Source: Bacteroidetes bacterium endosymbiont of Geopemphigus sp.
GTDB taxonomy: Bacteria; Bacteroidota; Bacteroidia; Flavobacteriales; Blattabacteriaceae
Direction: 5' to 3'
DNA: 64,000 nt
NCBI RefSeq assembly: GCF_002904345.1
Contig: NZ_PEIH01000005.1
Span: forward strand, 488,449 to 552,448
Part shown: positions 47,935-57,150 of the stretch, piece after piece
Numbering within the stretch: the first letter of the stretch is position 1
How the letters are laid out: the number at the start of each line of letters is the position of its first letter
The notes under the pieces: generated by a model
What the model was told of the DNA's origin: nothing
Database searches by the model: none
What the model saw: the letters and a program-made list of their open reading frames with translations, nothing else
Position numbers and translations under genes: made by a program

Positions 47935-49863
47935 ATGAGTAAAATTATTGGCATAGATTTAGGAACCACTAACTCCTGTGTTGCCGTAATGGAAGGGAAC
48001 GACCCTACGGTAGTCCCTAACTCCGAAGGAAAACGAACTACCCCTTCTATGGTGGCTTTCGTCGAAGGAGGCGAAATAAAAATAGGCGATCCGGCCAAAC
48101 GTCAAGCCGTTACTAATTCACAAAAAACTATTTTCTCTATCAAACGCTTCATGGGAACGAAGTTTTCGGATGTTTCTCATGAAGTTGGTCGTGTACCTTA
48201 CAAAGTAGTAAAAGGACCTAACGACACCCCAAGGGTAGATAGGTTAGATATAGATAGCAGACTCTATACACCTCAGGAAATTTCGGCGATGATCTTACAA
48301 AAGATGAAAAAAACGGCCGAGGATTATCTTGGTCAAGAAGTGAGTCGCGCAGTAATCACCGTTCCTGCTTATTTTAACGATGCCCAGCGTCAAGCCACTA
48401 AAGAAGCCGGAGAAATCGCAGGTTTAAAGGTAGAGCGTATCATTAACGAACCTACTGCGGCGGCCTTGGCCTATGGACTGGATAAGAGTCAACAGGATAA
48501 AAAAATTGCCGTATATGATCTGGGTGGGGGAACCTTTGATATTTCAATTTTAGAACTTGGCGAAGGGGTGTTCGAGGTACTTTCTACCAACGGAGATACC
48601 AAACTTGGCGGAGATGACTTTGATGATATTCTCGTTAACTTCTTAGCCGAAGGTTTTCAATCCGAAGAAGGAATTAATCTTAGGAAAGATCCTATGGCTC
48701 ATCAACGCCTGAGAGAAGCAGCGGAAAAAGCCAAGATAGAACTCTCTTCAAGTGCGCAAACTGAGGTAAACCTCCCTTATATCACAGCTATAGATTCAGT
48801 TCCCAAACATTTGGTAAAAACCATTACACGCACAAAATTTGAGCAACTTTCAAGTGAGCTCATTCGTCGTTCTATGGAACCCTGTAGAAAAGCGCTGGAA
48901 GCTGCCGGGTTAAGCGCCAAAGACATCGATGAAGTAATTTTAGTAGGAGGCTCTACACGTATTCCTAAGATACAGGAAGAAGTAGAAAAATTCTTCGGAA
49001 AGAAGCCCTCCAAAGGAGTAAATCCTGATGAAGTTGTTGCCATAGGTGCAGCTATTCAAGGAGGTGTACTCACCGGTGATATCAAAGATGTGCTTTTACT
49101 CGATGTTACCCCTTTATCTTTAGGTATAGAAACCTTAGGTGGAGTTTTCACTAAACTCATTGAATCGAACACCACCATTCCAACTAAAAAATCTGAAACT
49201 TTTTCTACCGCTGCAGATAATCAGCCTGCCGTAACCATACGCGTAGGACAGGGCGAACGCCCCATGTTTAACGACAATAAAGAAATCGGACGTTTTGATT
49301 TAATCGATATCCCACCTTCTCCCAGAGGCACACCGCAAATCGAAGTGACCTTTGATATTGATGCTAATGGTATTTTAAGCGTATCTGCCAAAGATAAAGA
49401 CACGGGTAAGGAACAATCTATTCGCATCGAAGCTTCTTCAGGTTTAAGTTCAGAAGAAATCGAAAAGATGAAACGCGAAGCGCAAGAAAATGCTGATAAA
49501 GATCAAAAATCTAAGGAGGAAATTAATAAACTCAATGCAGCGGATGCCCTTATATTCCAGACTGAAAAACAGCTTAAGGATTATGGAGATAAACTCTCTG
49601 AAGGCAACAAGACAAAAATAGAAGGTGCTTTAAAAGAGTTAAAATCTGCGCATGCTTCCAAGAATTTTATAGAAATTGATCGTGGTACAAAATCGCTTAA
49701 TGAGGTTTGGGCTGGCGCTTCGCAAGAACTATATAGCGCTCAGCGAAGTAGCGGAAATGTTCCAAATATGGAAAATCCATCTGGAAAAGGATCTAAAAAC
49801 ACGAGCGGAGCTGATCAGAGTGGCGAAAATGTACAAGATGTAGATTTTGAGGAAGTGAAATAA
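47935..49863 (+). CDS. dnaK: Chaperone protein DnaK (Hsp70)
   Basis: DnaK binds unfolded polypeptides under ATP control with DnaJ and GrpE. From ATG 47935 it has 642 residues; an in-frame ATG 33 bases earlier is unlikely because the family starts with [16 protein letters not shown]. The ATPase signatures [21 protein letters not shown] and [15 protein letters not shown] are present; the substrate domain and linker [15 protein letters not shown] follow. The acidic tail ends DVDFEEVK, as in most bacteria. It is a single-gene unit with its own terminator. Confidence 0.98.
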   Translation: MSKIIGIDLGTTNSCVAVMEGNDPTVVPNSEGKRTTPSMVAFVEGGEIKIGDPAKRQAVTNSQKTIFSIKRFMGTKFSDVSHEVGRVPYKVVKGPNDTPRVDRLDIDSRLYTPQEISAMILQKMKKTAEDYLGQEVSRAVITVPAYFNDAQRQATKEAGEIAGLKVERIINEPTAAALAYGLDKSQQDKKIAVYDLGGGTFDISILELGEGVFEVLSTNGDTKLGGDDFDDILVNFLAEGFQSEEGINLRKDPMAHQRLREAAEKAKIELSSSAQTEVNLPYITAIDSVPKHLVKTITRTKFEQLSSELIRRSMEPCRKALEAAGLSAKDIDEVILVGGSTRIPKIQEEVEKFFGKKPSKGVNPDEVVAIGAAIQGGVLTGDIKDVLLLDVTPLSLGIETLGGVFTKLIESNTTIPTKKSETFSTAADNQPAVTIRVGQGERPMFNDNKEIGRFDLIDIPPSPRGTPQIEVTFDIDANGILSVSAKDKDTGKEQSIRIEASSGLSSEEIEKMKREAQENADKDQKSKEEINKLNAADALIFQTEKQLKDYGDKLSEGNKTKIEGALKELKSAHASKNFIEIDRGTKSLNEVWAGASQELYSAQRSSGNVPNMENPSGKGSKNTSGADQSGENVQDVDFEEVK

Positions 49864-49883
49864 AATACTTTTGGCAAAAGATT

Positions 49884-49916
49884 AAAAATCCGTCCAATTA
49901 CAATAGACGGATTTTT
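49884..49916 (+). terminator. Rho-independent terminator of dnaK
   Basis: Arms aaaaatccgtc (49884-49894) and gacggattttt (49906-49916) pair perfectly around an 11-base loop and are followed by further T. It starts 20 bases after the dnaK stop. Confidence 0.85.
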
Positions 49917-49994
49917 TTATAACTTAAGTCAAGTTTTAAGTTTTTTATATGCAAAAATAACTAGATTCGTCATTCGTTGTTTTATATGCATAGC

Positions 49995-50728
49995 TATTGA
50001 ATCTAAAAATCACCTGCAATAGCTGACTTTACAAAGTCTGTATTTATCAAAAAAGCAAAAATTCTGCTCTAAGACATCCTCCGAGAGAAAACCTTAAAGG
50101 AGAATTGGCCCAATTGATGAAACTATCAGAAAAGCTGGCACAAGAAAACTGGCAACAAAATCAAGTCTGGACTACTGCTTCCTCAGAAGGGAAAATGGAA
50201 AGTTGCCATATCAATCAACGGCGAAGTTTACAAAGGACTTCAGGCGGAAACACTTGAGAAGAATGCTCAAAATTATTTACAAAAGCATATGTATATTCTA
50301 TCGGGACTCTATGACTTACTAAGGCCTTATAACCTGATCATGCCCTACCGACTGATGATAAGCACTCCTTTTTTTAGTGAATTAACAGCAAAATCTTTAT
50401 GAATACTGGCAAGAGCTCATTACAGAACATCTTAACGGAGCAACTCGAAACCAATAAAATACTAATCGATCTAGCTAGTGAAGAATATATAGAAGTTATT
50501 AATCATAAAAAGTTTAAGGGAAAGATCATACGTTATTTTTTTAAAGATTATAAAAATGATACACTAAAAAGTATTATGATATATGCGAAAAAAGCACGAG
50601 GACTTATGGCGCGTTTTACGGCAGTAAATGACATCCGTACTATAGAAAATCTTAAAATTTTTGACAAAGAAGATCATCGTTTCGATGGTCAAATCTCTGA
50701 CAAGTGTACTCTTATTTTTACATACTAA
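49995..50728 (+). pseudogene. yaaA: YaaA family peroxide-stress protein (DUF328/UPF0246), broken
   Basis: Pieces in different frames follow the YaaA order: TKSVFIKKAKILL near 50035, then GELAQLMKLSEKLAQENWQQ with NQVW near 50095-50165, GEVYKGLQAETLEKNAQNYL near 50220-50280, YILSGLYDLLRPYNLIMPYR near 50290-50350, and the last frame 50399-50728 with LIDLASEEYIEVI, FKDYKNDTLKSIMIYAKKAR and GLMARF. At least three frame changes. In E. coli YaaA lowers free iron during peroxide stress. Confidence 0.88.
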
Positions 50729-50819
50729 GTTTTACATAAAAGTTAGGTAAAATTCCTTTTACGTATAAAAAATTAAATCTTATTTTCCTAAAAAAAAACT
50801 CTTAATTCTGTCATTAGCA

Positions 50820-51760
50820 TGCTAAAAAAATAACTGAAAAAGCTTTTGAAAATGAAGAAAATGTACTTGAAAATACAACTGCAGAACAAAAATGGTAAGG
50901 ATATTCAATTGCTTTATAAATTGAATCTTACACGCAGTTATCCTCTAATAAATAAGTAATGTTCAAAAACATAAGCAAACGATAAACAATAAAAAAGAAA
51001 TTATAAAACAAAGCATAAGATTTGAATTATTTTTACACCTAAAAAAGAAAAACCTAATCACTTATATTTGTCAAATGCAGTACAAAAACATCCACACCAA
51101 AGCAAGTAAATGGAAAGGATACATGTTATCGTAAATACTGCCGATAAAAATCCTGATGATTAAAGAGGGCTCTTTCGGGATATGATGAGAGCTATCCTTG
51201 GTAAGAACCTGAAAGTACAGTTGGATAAAAACGGAGAAGTATTGATCGTAAAAGGATTTGATCAAATCATACAGTCATAAAAAAAGAGTTGATAGCTAAA
51301 AAAATGCCTTCACAATCTATAGAAGGTATTACAAATGTATTGCAGCAAAATTTTAGCGATCAGTTCTTTAAGAAAACCTACGAACAGCTTCCCCTGCGTT
51401 TTCCATCGAAAAAAATCACTATAGGAAAATCTTGGCAAGAAAAAATAGATAGCTTCTCCCAAAGAGAAGAAAAAAAGTCGGATGTTAAAAATTATACCCT
51501 TATATTGATTAAAGATAATAATGCTCAAATAAAGATAGACGTTATAATAGATAGGATCAGTAGTTCTATAAAAAACGCGCAAGGCAGCGAGCGTTTTTCT
51601 TTAAGCGGCAAAGGTGAAGCCAACATAGACCTTGAAATCGGATGGCTTAAAGAAGCCAAAATTACACAAGATATGAAGGGGAGGAAGCATTAAAGAAAAT
51701 TACGGAAAAAATCATTTGACAATTCCGATTAGTATTCATGGGGAATTATCAAGAAAAGAT
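50820..51760 (+). pseudogene. DUF6263-like lipoprotein, broken
   Basis: The longest frame (51289-51693) has PSQSIEGITNVLQQNFSDQF, SKKITIGKSWQEKID and LDLEIGWLKEAKITQDMKG-like text, the plan of the flavobacterial DUF6263 family (a beta-rich exported protein). Upstream, from about 50820, further pieces resemble its N-terminal part (for example MQYKNIHTKASKWKGYM near 51075 and RKVQLDKNGEVLIVKGF near 51215-51265), broken by stops and shifts. Function of the family is unknown. Confidence 0.6.
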
Positions 51761-51782
51761 CTGTGGCGCCCGGAGAAAAAAT

Positions 51783-51899
51783 CTATTTATTCAATATTTC
51801 CTCTAAAGGATAATTTCCCTTGTTACCGCCGGGATTTTGAGTGCAAGAAAGGAACAGGAGCGCAAGGCTGAACAAGATGAGAATCCACTGGTTTTTCAT
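51783..51899 (-). CDS. Small lipoprotein downstream of psd
   Basis: A 38-codon gene starts at ATG 51899, 13 bases beyond the psd stop. It has a positively charged start, a hydrophobic core and a lipobox LFLSC (Cys at residue 19), followed by a short tail NPGGNKG...ILNK. The lipobox and the operon position make a real small lipoprotein plausible, but I know no named family. It could also be a truncated remnant of a longer lipoprotein. Confidence 0.55.
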   Translation of the reverse strand: MKNQWILILFSLALLFLSCTQNPGGNKGNYPLEEILNK

Positions 51900-51912
51900 G
51901 ATCTTTTGTGGT

Positions 51913-52581
51913 TTATTTTATCGGTTTATCTGAAAGAGTAGCTAGAATGGTTTGTCCCCCTATGACTTTATCCTCAAGCGCTGCCTTAACTTTAGTGCCC
52001 AGGGGTAAAAAAACATCCAAACGTGAACCAAATTTAATAAATCCGAATTCTTTTCCTGCCTCAGCCTGTGCTCCTATGCGCGCATAGAGCACAATTCGCC
52101 GGGCTAGAAAGCCTGCAATCTGCCGAAATAGCACTTGTTGTTTAGAAACTGTTTCTACCACCACACTGGTGCGTTCATTTTTAGTAGAGGACTTGGGGTG
52201 CCAGGCTACGAGATATTTTCCCGAATGGTATTTAGAATAGATTATCTTTCCCGATACCGGATAACGCGTTACGTGCACATTTAAAGGAGACATAAAGATA
52301 GAAAGCTGCAAAACGCATTGCTTTAGAAATTCAGGTTCGAAAATCTCCTCTAAGACTACTATCTTGCCGTCCACGGGAGCCACCACCTCATTGAGCTTCA
52401 CATTAGATTTCCGCTGAGGATTTCTAAAGAACCACAGCAGAAAAACATAGAGGAGAAAAACAGGTAAAACCACTAAAGCAGCTGCCCTGGCAGAGAAAAA
52501 ATAAGACACTCCTACAATAATAATGACAAATAACGCCAAAGCGCTCAATAAAATTGTATATCCTTCTTTGTGAATCATCAT
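51913..52581 (-). CDS. psd: Phosphatidylserine decarboxylase, short archaeal/Bacteroidetes type
   Basis: This pyruvoyl enzyme makes phosphatidylethanolamine from phosphatidylserine. It has 222 residues, the short form. Two N-terminal membrane segments (about 10-28 and 33-50) precede AAPVDGKI-like text (VVAPVDGKIVVLEE); the self-cleavage Gly-Ser is at about 185-186 in IKFGSRLDVFL. It follows cdsA by five bases, so the pair cdsA-psd makes phospholipid head groups. It may start at either of two adjacent Met codons. Confidence 0.93.
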   Translation of the reverse strand: MMIHKEGYTILLSALALFVIIIVGVSYFFSARAAALVVLPVFLLYVFLLWFFRNPQRKSNVKLNEVVAPVDGKIVVLEEIFEPEFLKQCVLQLSIFMSPLNVHVTRYPVSGKIIYSKYHSGKYLVAWHPKSSTKNERTSVVVETVSKQQVLFRQIAGFLARRIVLYARIGAQAEAGKEFGFIKFGSRLDVFLPLGTKVKAALEDKVIGGQTILATLSDKPIK

Positions 52582-52586
52582 AAATT

Positions 52587-53387
52587 TTAATAAAATAAAG
52601 TGATGTAAATCATTACAACAGGCATAACAAATATAAAACTGTCCAGCCGATCAAGAAATCCACCGTGTCCGGGAAACCAGTTGCTTGAATCTTTTACCCG
52701 ACAGGCACGTTTAATGAGTGATTCCACCAGATCCCCTAGTGTACCAAAAATTCCTACAATGAGTCCTATGCCGAGCCAATAGCTTTGTGACCATACATAG
52801 TAAAAAACGACCGCAGTGACCATACAAAATGTTACTCCCCCTAAAAAGCCTTCCATGGTTTTTCCAGGAGAAATATCTGAGGTCAACTTACGCTTACCCC
52901 AGCACTTTCCTGTCAGATAAGCGAAGGTATCATTAATCCATATAAGTAAAAATATCCCCAAAAGCAACTTCTTGCCTTTCAGCAAATAAAGCTGACAGGC
53001 CAATGTAAAGGGAATGAAAATATAAAACAACGCGAAAATAACATACGCTATACGACGAAGTTTCTCTTCGGAGGAAGCATCAGAAAAAAATTCAAAAGCG
53101 ATAAGCGCAGGGAAAAGAAACATCAATAAAATCACCGGATTCCTTATAATACCGCCATGAGGTAAGAAAAAATCAATGAGCATCCCTATAATGAGAGTGC
53201 TCAAAAGAATACCTGATAATTGCACACTCAAAGTTGTAATAATAAAAAACTCTCTTAAGCATAAAAGCGAGAAGATAAGCATAAGTGCTTTAAAGAAAGC
53301 AAAACCTAAAATGATGCAAATTAGCACCGTCATTACATATAAAGCTCCCCAAAGAGCTCTCAGAGAAGATTCGCTTTTAAGCATCAT
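52587..53387 (-). CDS. cdsA: Phosphatidate cytidylyltransferase
   Basis: CdsA makes CDP-diacylglycerol from phosphatidic acid and CTP in the inner membrane. The start is set at the Met-Met pair at 53387/53384 (266 residues), since the upstream in-frame ATG at 53447 lies inside the LUD gene. About seven transmembrane helices are seen. The C-terminal signature LGDLVESLIKRACRVKD then FPGHGGFLDRLDS carries the metal-binding residues. Start and upstream stop overlap. Confidence 0.94.
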   Translation of the reverse strand: MMLKSESSLRALWGALYVMTVLICIILGFAFFKALMLIFSLLCLREFFIITTLSVQLSGILLSTLIIGMLIDFFLPHGGIIRNPVILLMFLFPALIAFEFFSDASSEEKLRRIAYVIFALFYIFIPFTLACQLYLLKGKKLLLGIFLLIWINDTFAYLTGKCWGKRKLTSDISPGKTMEGFLGGVTFCMVTAVVFYYVWSQSYWLGIGLIVGIFGTLGDLVESLIKRACRVKDSSNWFPGHGGFLDRLDSFIFVMPVVMIYITLFY

Positions 53388-53967
53388 CAGTAAGTAGTAA
53401 ATAAATATTTTTCTTCTGAGATTCTGAATAAAAAACCCCTGGCTCATTACCCCTTATAGTGGTAATGTTGGTGGGGATACGATTGCCCTTAAAAGCTTTT
53501 ATACGTCGCAGGGCATCATCAATAGTACTCACGATCTGACGACTCGAAGCTAATATTATAAAATGACTGGAAAGCTCAAAAAGCTTCCAACCGCCCATCT
53601 GATCTGACGAGAGCATTACACTCCCGTCCTTAGCGATAAGGTATTCGCAGAATATCAGATTAAAATATTCTTTCTCAGGAGTTTTATCAAAAGCTGTAGA
53701 AAGAGATCTAAGGTAGATTTGCAAACGAGTATCGGGACACCAAAATCGTTCAATGCTATTTTCTTTAATGATTTCTTTCAAAAAATTCAGTGCTTGCTCT
53801 GAAGATTCACAATACAAAAAACGCCCTCCACAAAAGGAAAATTTTCTGGCAAAGTGCACCTCCTGGCTCTCTTCTTTTATACGTGAGAGAGAATGTGGGA
53901 TATAGGTCTTTTGATCAGGTACTTTCCTCGGAAAAATAGAAGATATTTTCTTTAAAAAATCAAGCAC
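53377..53967 (-). CDS. LUD domain protein (LutC/YkgG-like)
   Basis: It has 196 residues, with no membrane segments. The pattern resembles LUD-domain proteins: ENSIERFWCPDTRLQIYL, FCEYLIAKDGSVMLSSDQMG and SSRQIVSTIDDALRRI before FKGNRIPTNITTIRG. The family includes lactate utilisation subunits LutB/LutC, but in Bacteroidetes this copy sits between ftsH and cdsA without other lut genes, so its role is unknown. Its end overlaps the cdsA start. Confidence 0.8.
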   Translation of the reverse strand: MLDFLKKISSIFPRKVPDQKTYIPHSLSRIKEESQEVHFARKFSFCGGRFLYCESSEQALNFLKEIIKENSIERFWCPDTRLQIYLRSLSTAFDKTPEKEYFNLIFCEYLIAKDGSVMLSSDQMGGWKLFELSSHFIILASSRQIVSTIDDALRRIKAFKGNRIPTNITTIRGNEPGVFYSESQKKNIYLLLTDDA

Positions 53968-53988
53968 AGAATGTAAATTAATAAAACC

Positions 53989-54002
53989 CCTTCAAAAGAA
54001 GG
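53989..54002 (-). terminator. Possible weak terminator or attenuator between ftsH and the LUD gene
   Basis: Arms ccttc and gaagg around aaaa, followed on the minus strand by ggttttattaat. The stem is only five pairs and the T-run is short, so partial termination is the most it could give. Confidence 0.35.
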
Positions 54003-54009
54003 TTATTCT

Positions 54010-55965
54010 CTATGAGTGCTCTTTTTCAAGAGGTGGATTCAAAACTTTTAGTATATCACCTACTTCATCAGCAAAGGCTCTTTTTCCAAATATTTTTTCG
54101 AGATCTTCTCCGAAGATAACCTCTTTTTCAAGTAATTTACTGGCTAATTCTATAAGCTTAATATTATTATCTCTAAGCAATTGACAAGCGCGCTGGTATT
54201 GTTCCTCGATAATTTTAGATATTTCCTCGTCGATGATGCGCGCGGTATTTTCACTATAAGGCTTGTTAAAAGCATACTCACTCTGCCCTGTGGAATCGTA
54301 GTACGAAATATTTCCGATACGCTTGTTCAATCCAAAAATAGCCACCATAGATTGCGCTTGCTTTGTCACTCGTTCCAGATCATTTAATGCCCCTGTAGAG
54401 ACATTTCCAAATATGACTTGTTCAGCAGCACGCCCTCCCAAAAGGGCGCAGATTTCGTCGAGCATCTGCTCAAAGGTAGTTAATTGACGCTCTTCCGGAA
54501 GATACCAAGCAGCTCCCAAAGAGCGTCCACGCGGCACTATGGTAACCTTTATGAGCGGAGCAGCGTGTTCTATAAGCCAGCTCACCGTAGCATGTCCCGC
54601 TTCATGATAAGCGATACGCTTTTTTTCATTCGGCTTAATAATCTTATTCTTCTTTTCCAGACCTCCTATGATACGGTCTATAGCATCCAAAAAATCCTGA
54701 TGCTCTATTTCGGTTTTGTCTTTACGCGCTGCTATAAGCGCCGATTCGTTACAAACATTCGCAATATCCGCACCGCTAAATCCGGGGGTCTGACGAGCGA
54801 GAAAATCAATATCTACTTTCTTTGCAAGCGTAAGTTTCTGAAGATGGACTCGAAAAATTTCTTTTCTCTCATTCAATTCAGGTAAATCAACGAAAATAGT
54901 GCGATCAAAACGTCCAGGACGTAATAAAGCTTTATCGAGAATATCCGAACGATTGGTAGCCGCCATAACGATGACATTCGTATTCGTTCCAAAACCATCC
55001 ATTTCAGTAAGAAGCTGATTTAGGGTATTTTCACGTTCATCATTAGCCCCGGTAATATTATTTTTTCCACGGGCGCGACCTATAGCATCGATTTCATCGA
55101 TAAAAATTATGGAAGGAGATTTGTCTTTGGCCTGTTTAAAGAGATCTCTTACCCGCGAAGCGCCTACGCCTACAAACATTTCAACGAAATCAGAGCCGGA
55201 AAGAGAGAAGAAAGGTACTTTTGCCTCACCTGCAACCGCCCTGGCTAAAAGTGTTTTTCCGGTTCCCGGAGGACCTACCAAAAGAGCACCTTTAGGAATT
55301 TTTCCTCCAAGCTTGGTGTACTTATCCGGACTTCTAAGAAACTCTACGATTTCCTGCACTTCCTCTTTAGCTCCCTCAAGGCCCGCCACATCCTGAAAGG
55401 TAGTTTTCACATTATCATTTTCATCAAATAACTTAGCTCTGGATTTTCCAATATTAAAGATTTGACCTCCAGGGCCCCCACCTGCTCCGATACGACGGAA
55501 AATAAATACCCAAAATACGATAAGCAACAAAAAGAATAATCCGTATTCAGCAAAAAATTTTCCAATACTATATTCTTGTTCATTTTTAAAATCGATGACC
55601 GCATCTAACTGATAGAGTTGTTTGTGCTCCTGAAATTTTTGCTGGAAAAGCTGAAGGTCTCCTATTTCAAACTCGTATTGGGCCACATTAGCTAAAGGAA
55701 GGTTCTTTCCAGAGAGATAAGAATTATTATTTTCTTCAGTGGACTTTTTAAGAAATTCTTTTTTCACCCAGACACTCGCAGACTCACGATGTCTGATCAA
55801 TACCTTCTGAACTTCACCCTTAGAGAGCATTTCAAAAAACACTTCCTGATTGATTCGCTTAACTCCCGAAAAAGAAGATTGAAAGAAAAATATACCCAGA
55901 AAAACGAGCAATATAAATGTATATACCCAAAAAAAGTTGTTTTTATTTTTTAATTTTTTATCCAT
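54010..55965 (-). CDS. ftsH: ATP-dependent zinc metalloprotease FtsH
   Basis: FtsH is a membrane-bound AAA protease that degrades membrane and regulatory proteins. It has 651 residues: two N-terminal membrane helices (about 11-28 and 137-155), a periplasmic domain between them, the AAA domain with Walker A GPPGTGKT near 230 and Walker [13 protein letters not shown], and the zinc site HEAGH near 452. It follows rsfS and precedes the LUD gene. Intact. Confidence 0.98.
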   Translation of the reverse strand: MDKKLKNKNNFFWVYTFILLVFLGIFFFQSSFSGVKRINQEVFFEMLSKGEVQKVLIRHRESASVWVKKEFLKKSTEENNNSYLSGKNLPLANVAQYEFEIGDLQLFQQKFQEHKQLYQLDAVIDFKNEQEYSIGKFFAEYGLFFLLLIVFWVFIFRRIGAGGGPGGQIFNIGKSRAKLFDENDNVKTTFQDVAGLEGAKEEVQEIVEFLRSPDKYTKLGGKIPKGALLVGPPGTGKTLLARAVAGEAKVPFFSLSGSDFVEMFVGVGASRVRDLFKQAKDKSPSIIFIDEIDAIGRARGKNNITGANDERENTLNQLLTEMDGFGTNTNVIVMAATNRSDILDKALLRPGRFDRTIFVDLPELNERKEIFRVHLQKLTLAKKVDIDFLARQTPGFSGADIANVCNESALIAARKDKTEIEHQDFLDAIDRIIGGLEKKNKIIKPNEKKRIAYHEAGHATVSWLIEHAAPLIKVTIVPRGRSLGAAWYLPEERQLTTFEQMLDEICALLGGRAAEQVIFGNVSTGALNDLERVTKQAQSMVAIFGLNKRIGNISYYDSTGQSEYAFNKPYSENTARIIDEEISKIIEEQYQRACQLLRDNNIKLIELASKLLEKEVIFGEDLEKIFGKRAFADEVGDILKVLNPPLEKEHS

Positions 55966-55978
55966 TATCTTGTTTTCT

Positions 55979-56331
55979 TCATTTGATCATTTTCTCTCCA
56001 TAAAGGTTTTCTATATCGTAATATTCTCTTATCGATCTTTGAAAGATATGTACAATCACAACATCATAATCTATTAACACCCAATGCACATTGGTAAGTC
56101 CATCAGTTCTCGAGTATTTCTAAATACCTGCTCTTCCAGTGAAGCGGCGATAGCAGAAATTTGTGTCGAAGAGCTTCCACTGTAAACGGAAGAATAACCA
56201 AAAATAATGTTTTCTATTTGTGTAAGATCTAAGATAGTACTATCCTCACCTTTGATTTGCCGAATTCCTTTGATAATCGTTTCAAGCAGAGTAGAAATTA
56301 TTACCTCTAATAACATAAATATTTCAGGCAT
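55979..56331 (-). pseudogene. rsfS: Ribosome silencing factor RsfS, frameshifted
   Basis: The first frame (56331-56074) has ETIIKGIRQIKGEDSTILDL, TQIENIIFGYSSVYSGSSST and QISAIAASLEEQV of RsfS, then ends LPMCIGC at a stop. The missing end is found at once in another frame: DGLTNVHWVLIDYDVVIVHI and FQRSIREYYDIENLYGEKMI, to a stop at 55979. About six residues (the KPWHVE-type segment) are also missing at the junction near 56110. RsfS blocks subunit joining by binding L14. A single frameshift separates two well-conserved halves, so recent loss, a sequencing error, or frameshifting are all possible. Confidence 0.85.
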
Positions 56332-56347
56332 ATATCTTTACCAAGTG

Positions 56348-56355
56348 CAAAAGTA
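56348..56355 (-). promoter_or_regulatory. Possible -7 box (TACTTTTG) for rsfS-ftsH
   Basis: TACTTTTG on the minus strand matches TANNTTTG and lies 17-24 bases before the rsfS ATG. No -33 TTTG is found at the right spacing. Confidence 0.35.
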
Positions 56356-56403
56356 AATAAATAAGATTTTCTTACGTCAGCTGATAATAGATATATTTCA
56401 AAT

Positions 56404-57147
56404 ATGCATTCATTTTTATATCCAGTATACCTAACTGAATTAGATACGATTGATTCTACTCAGGACTATCTGAAAAAATCACAACTTCATAACTCCCCAT
56501 ATGAATGGACCGTTGCATGGGCACTCAAGCAGACTAAAGGCCGTGGGACCTATGGCAACCACTGGCAAGGAGAAAAAGCTAAAAATCTAACTTTCAGTTT
56601 TTCATTCCGAACTCATCTCTCGGCGAGAAAAAATTTTCTACTAAATATATGTATCTCTAACGGGCTTCATAAAAGACTCTCTCTTGAAGGAGAGGGCTTT
56701 TCGATCAAATGGCCCAATGACTTACTTTTAAATGGACGGAAAATAGCAGGTATTCTCATCGAGAATCAAATAAGTAAAGGGTATATTCAGCACTCGGTCA
56801 TAGGTACCGGGTTAAACGTTCATCAGGAAAAATTTGAAACGCTCAGCAAGGCTTCTTCACTAAAAAATATATTGAATAAAACCTTTATTCTTAAAGAACT
56901 TCTTATAAGCTTATTGAAGAATCTACAAAAAGAATACCGGAAGCTCATTCAAGGAGAAGAGCAAAGTCTTAAAAATTACTACCTGTTGCATCTTTTTGGA
57001 AAAAATCAAAAAAACTACTTTAAGATAGATCACTCAATTTATGAGGGCGAAATTCAAGGAATTGATAAAGACGGCCGTTTAGTGGTTTCCTTAGCAAAAG
57101 GGACGCAAGAGTATTTCTTTCCTAAAGAAATCGATATGATATATTAA
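56404..57147 (+). CDS. birA: Biotin--[acetyl-CoA-carboxylase] ligase
   Basis: BirA attaches biotin to the carrier protein of carboxylases. It has 247 residues without a DNA-binding domain, so it is the non-repressor form. The catalytic motif GRGTYGNHWQ is at about 46-55, and KWPNDLLLNGRKIAGILIE follows. The SH3-like C-terminal domain ends near YFFPKEID. It is divergent from rsfS and converges with yidC, three bases apart. Confidence 0.95.
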   Translation: MHSFLYPVYLTELDTIDSTQDYLKKSQLHNSPYEWTVAWALKQTKGRGTYGNHWQGEKAKNLTFSFSFRTHLSARKNFLLNICISNGLHKRLSLEGEGFSIKWPNDLLLNGRKIAGILIENQISKGYIQHSVIGTGLNVHQEKFETLSKASSLKNILNKTFILKELLISLLKNLQKEYRKLIQGEEQSLKNYYLLHLFGKNQKNYFKIDHSIYEGEIQGIDKDGRLVVSLAKGTQEYFFPKEIDMIY

Positions 57148-57150
57148 AGA

